Positions 62,171 to 64,000 of a stretch of 64,000 bases of DNA are shown here, piece after piece. Numbering within the stretch: the first letter of the stretch is position 1; the number at the start of each line of letters is the position of its first letter. The notes under the pieces were generated by a model. The model had not been told where the DNA came from, did not search any database, and was given only the letters and a program-made list of their open reading frames with translations. The position numbers and the translations under genes are program-made. This DNA is from CAYLKK01 sp964412505. GTDB lineage: Bacteria > Pseudomonadota > Alphaproteobacteria > UBA3830 > CAYLKK01. The DNA is taken from the NCBI GenBank assembly GCA_964412505.1, contig CAYPOM010000007.1:7646-71645 (forward strand). The letters are read 5' to 3'.

Positions 62171-63970
62171 CTACTTTTGCTCAGGTAATTTCAGCTCTTT
62201 AAGTTTTAACACTGCTTGTTCTACTTGCTGTGAAGGATTGTCACTCGAAACAAATGTTACTGGATCACTATTTGGATTATCTACATCATAAATTGCGGTT
62301 AAATTAGAACACCAAGAAAAATTATATTTAGATGATAATCCTAGCATATCTAATGGAATATTTAATTCTTTTAACTCGCTACAATAGGTAACTATCATAT
62401 TGGTTTTGCGTCTACCCACAAATACCGTTTTAATAGCGCTTGGAAAAGTTAGACTAGATACATTTCTTAAATAGGTAATCGGTGAATTAATCGATGTCAC
62501 TATTGTGGAAATTTCTAGGCCGATTAAGCTATCGCAGCTATATCCATTAACCAGTATATAACCAGTTAGCTCTGGATATTTTCCTGAAAATTCAGCCATA
62601 TTTTGAGGTTCAGCAAAATCAAGATATCCGAAAGATTTTAATTTTAATTGAGTTATGCATCGAATCGTATCTTTAATATTTCTTTGCTGATAATTCACAT
62701 TATTATGCAACATAGCAGGACCTAACATCATTCTTGTAACACAGTCAAAAGGCACTTCGTAATTTTTCCTCTTACCCCGTTGTTTCTCCCTCACAACAAA
62801 TTCGAGAAAGACATCTTCAATAGACCTATCTGCTAAAATTTCCCCGAAAATATGATAGCCTAGTTTGGTAACAGTTGTTGGTATCTCTAGCGTTGTTAAA
62901 TAATTACACATGCTGAAGCAACTAGATCCAATTTCTTTAAGCGTAGACGGAAGAGTTATTGATTGAAGTATATTGTATTCATTAAAACATCCATTAGCTA
63001 GACGAGTAACTCCATTTGGAACGTTGATATGTAAAAACGCTAACCAAGCAAAAGGAATAGATCTCATTGTATCACATCGGAAATCGAAAATTACTGTTTT
63101 CGCAAAAAACAGCTCGTTATGTCGCATTGCTTCGTCAATATTTATAGCATCGTCCGACTCCCATCCACACAAATTTTTACAATTATTTGCGATTATTTTA
63201 GGTATTTTTAAACTACACCTGGGACCCAAACGCCCCAAGAGAAAAGGACTACTGAATAGTATTTCATTCTCATCCAAGTCTTCGGAGTCGAACCTTGTAT
63301 TAAAAACGTCATCAGAACAAAAAATTTTATCTAAGATTCTATAACAAGCACTATGAAGAGTCACCTCATCTAATGAAGAACAACCACCAAAACAGCAATC
63401 TTCAAGTCCAGTAATTCTTACGTTATACTCTTTTTCAAACTTAACTAGATCTATACTTTTAATATTGTGTTTTTTATATGATCCATTATTGTTAGCTAAT
63501 GTAATAATTCCTTTTTTAACTAACTCTTGACCACTTATTGTTAATAAAGCATAGAGACAATCTCTATCAAACCTTACTTTCTTGAATCCAATGTTTTGTT
63601 TTGTGTCTCTTATCTCAAGAGCTTCTGATAGTAAAACATCTCTCCAATCAACATATTGAGATATTATTCCACCTTCTAAATATTTGTCATATTTATTATA
63701 AATATGAAGGGTTTGCACATTAGGGAAAAAGTTAGCTGTTCGCCTATCTACAAAGATTGGATTGTAATGGAATTTTTCCATATTTAGCTTAAGTCTACGT
63801 GATACTTGAACGAACTTAATATGATCATCAATAGTATTGAAATATCTAGATGCTATAAATAGGCAGTAGTTGTCAATTGGCGTTAAACCAAGTAATGTCC
63901 TGTCTTTTGTTGAGACTCCTTTCTTTGCTAATGAATTCGTTACATCATCTGGAAATAAACCCAAAAACAT
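62171..63970 (-). CDS. BspA-type leucine-rich-repeat protein with amoebozoan-like N-terminus
   Basis: 599 residues, no signal peptide. Residues about 30-95 (PIDNYCLFIASRYFNTIDD, NMEKFHYNPI at 63-72, FFPNVQTLHIYNKYD at 81-95) match the N-terminal block typical of Entamoeba and related protist BspA-like proteins, recalled from memory rather than searched. The region after about residue 190 contains LRR_5-type units (GCFNEYNILQSITLPS, CFSMCNYLTTLEIPTTVTKL around 325-372; further units near 500-580). Internal cysteines are frequent. BspA-type LRR proteins act in adhesion or protein binding; in a bacterium with protist hosts an interaction role is likely. The start ATG has a weak GGAAA site 7 bases upstream. 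The gene appears intact. Confidence 0.75.
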   Translation of the reverse strand: MFLGLFPDDVTNSLAKKGVSTKDRTLLGLTPIDNYCLFIASRYFNTIDDHIKFVQVSRRLKLNMEKFHYNPIFVDRRTANFFPNVQTLHIYNKYDKYLEGGIISQYVDWRDVLLSEALEIRDTKQNIGFKKVRFDRDCLYALLTISGQELVKKGIITLANNNGSYKKHNIKSIDLVKFEKEYNVRITGLEDCCFGGCSSLDEVTLHSACYRILDKIFCSDDVFNTRFDSEDLDENEILFSSPFLLGRLGPRCSLKIPKIIANNCKNLCGWESDDAINIDEAMRHNELFFAKTVIFDFRCDTMRSIPFAWLAFLHINVPNGVTRLANGCFNEYNILQSITLPSTLKEIGSSCFSMCNYLTTLEIPTTVTKLGYHIFGEILADRSIEDVFLEFVVREKQRGKRKNYEVPFDCVTRMMLGPAMLHNNVNYQQRNIKDTIRCITQLKLKSFGYLDFAEPQNMAEFSGKYPELTGYILVNGYSCDSLIGLEISTIVTSINSPITYLRNVSSLTFPSAIKTVFVGRRKTNMIVTYCSELKELNIPLDMLGLSSKYNFSWCSNLTAIYDVDNPNSDPVTFVSSDNPSQQVEQAVLKLKELKLPEQK

Positions 63971-64000
63971 CTTTACATTTCCATATATCGATGATTGCTT

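Noticed and set aside
1..64000. CRISPR arrays, integrases, transposases, prophage or plasmid genes
   Set aside because: None seen. The repeats present are all inside coding regions and keep codon phase.

Overview
The window looks like a piece of the reduced, AT-rich chromosome (about two thirds A+T by eye) of a Gram-negative, host-dependent alphaproteobacterium, most plausibly a protist endosymbiont of the Holosporales/Rickettsiales type. This placement is inferred from gene content and order, not from a phylogeny. Supporting signs are a class I lysyl-tRNA synthetase, a Skp/LpxD/BamA outer-membrane cluster, a compact ssb-gyrA-dnaG-rpoD block, no dxr between cdsA and rseP, several orphan transport subunits, and a large share of exported proteins without a recognisable family. 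No phage, insertion sequence, CRISPR array or plasmid module is visible.

Layout. 1-1150: small membrane or exported hypotheticals, one cut by the window edge. 1579-6755: an MFS carrier, accA, dut, rlpA, glmM and a small AtpI-like membrane protein, all on the plus strand. 6896-13150: a 2,084-residue TadG-like surface protein with a large internal duplication, ending at a perfect 16-bp inverted repeat. 13257-19550 (minus): potG-like ATPase, trxB, murB, murC, murG, bamD. 19793-26607 (minus): rpoD, dnaG, gyrA, ssb. 27354-35603: a 2,749-residue exported protein with a zinc-peptidase-like motif and four exact-period 144-bp repeats, driven by a near-consensus promoter. 35937-38457: zinc-ribbon membrane protein, crotonase, exported permuted papain-like protein. 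38646-43692: fabD, lysK, ffh, second MFS carrier. 43756-53502 (minus): lpxD, skp, bamA, rseP, cdsA, uppS, frr, pyrH, then a strong terminator, then tsf and rpsB with a structured leader. 53752-55539: an exported protein with about 24 uninterrupted decapeptide repeats. 55594-58066: yidC, a TlpA-like thioredoxin and an overlooked 42-residue LptM-like lipoprotein. 58119-58283: tRNA-Gly and tRNA-Glu. 58375-61937 (minus): patatin-like lipase, a TrpXYZ-type ABC permease with a catalytically degenerate ATPase, and an exported hypothetical. 62171-63970: a BspA-type leucine-rich-repeat protein whose N-terminus resembles amoebozoan (Entamoeba-type) proteins.

How it fits together. The housekeeping genes describe a cell that still builds peptidoglycan (glmM, murB, murC, murG, rlpA), a lipid A-containing outer membrane (lpxD, bamA, bamD, skp) and fatty acids (accA, fabD). 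It keeps standard replication, transcription and translation but imports much else. Between these blocks lie large exported or eukaryote-like proteins (TadG-like giant, 2,749-aa protease-like giant, permuted papain-like enzyme, decapeptide-repeat protein, patatin, BspA-like LRR protein). They form a plausible host-interaction set, and the most novel content of the window is there.
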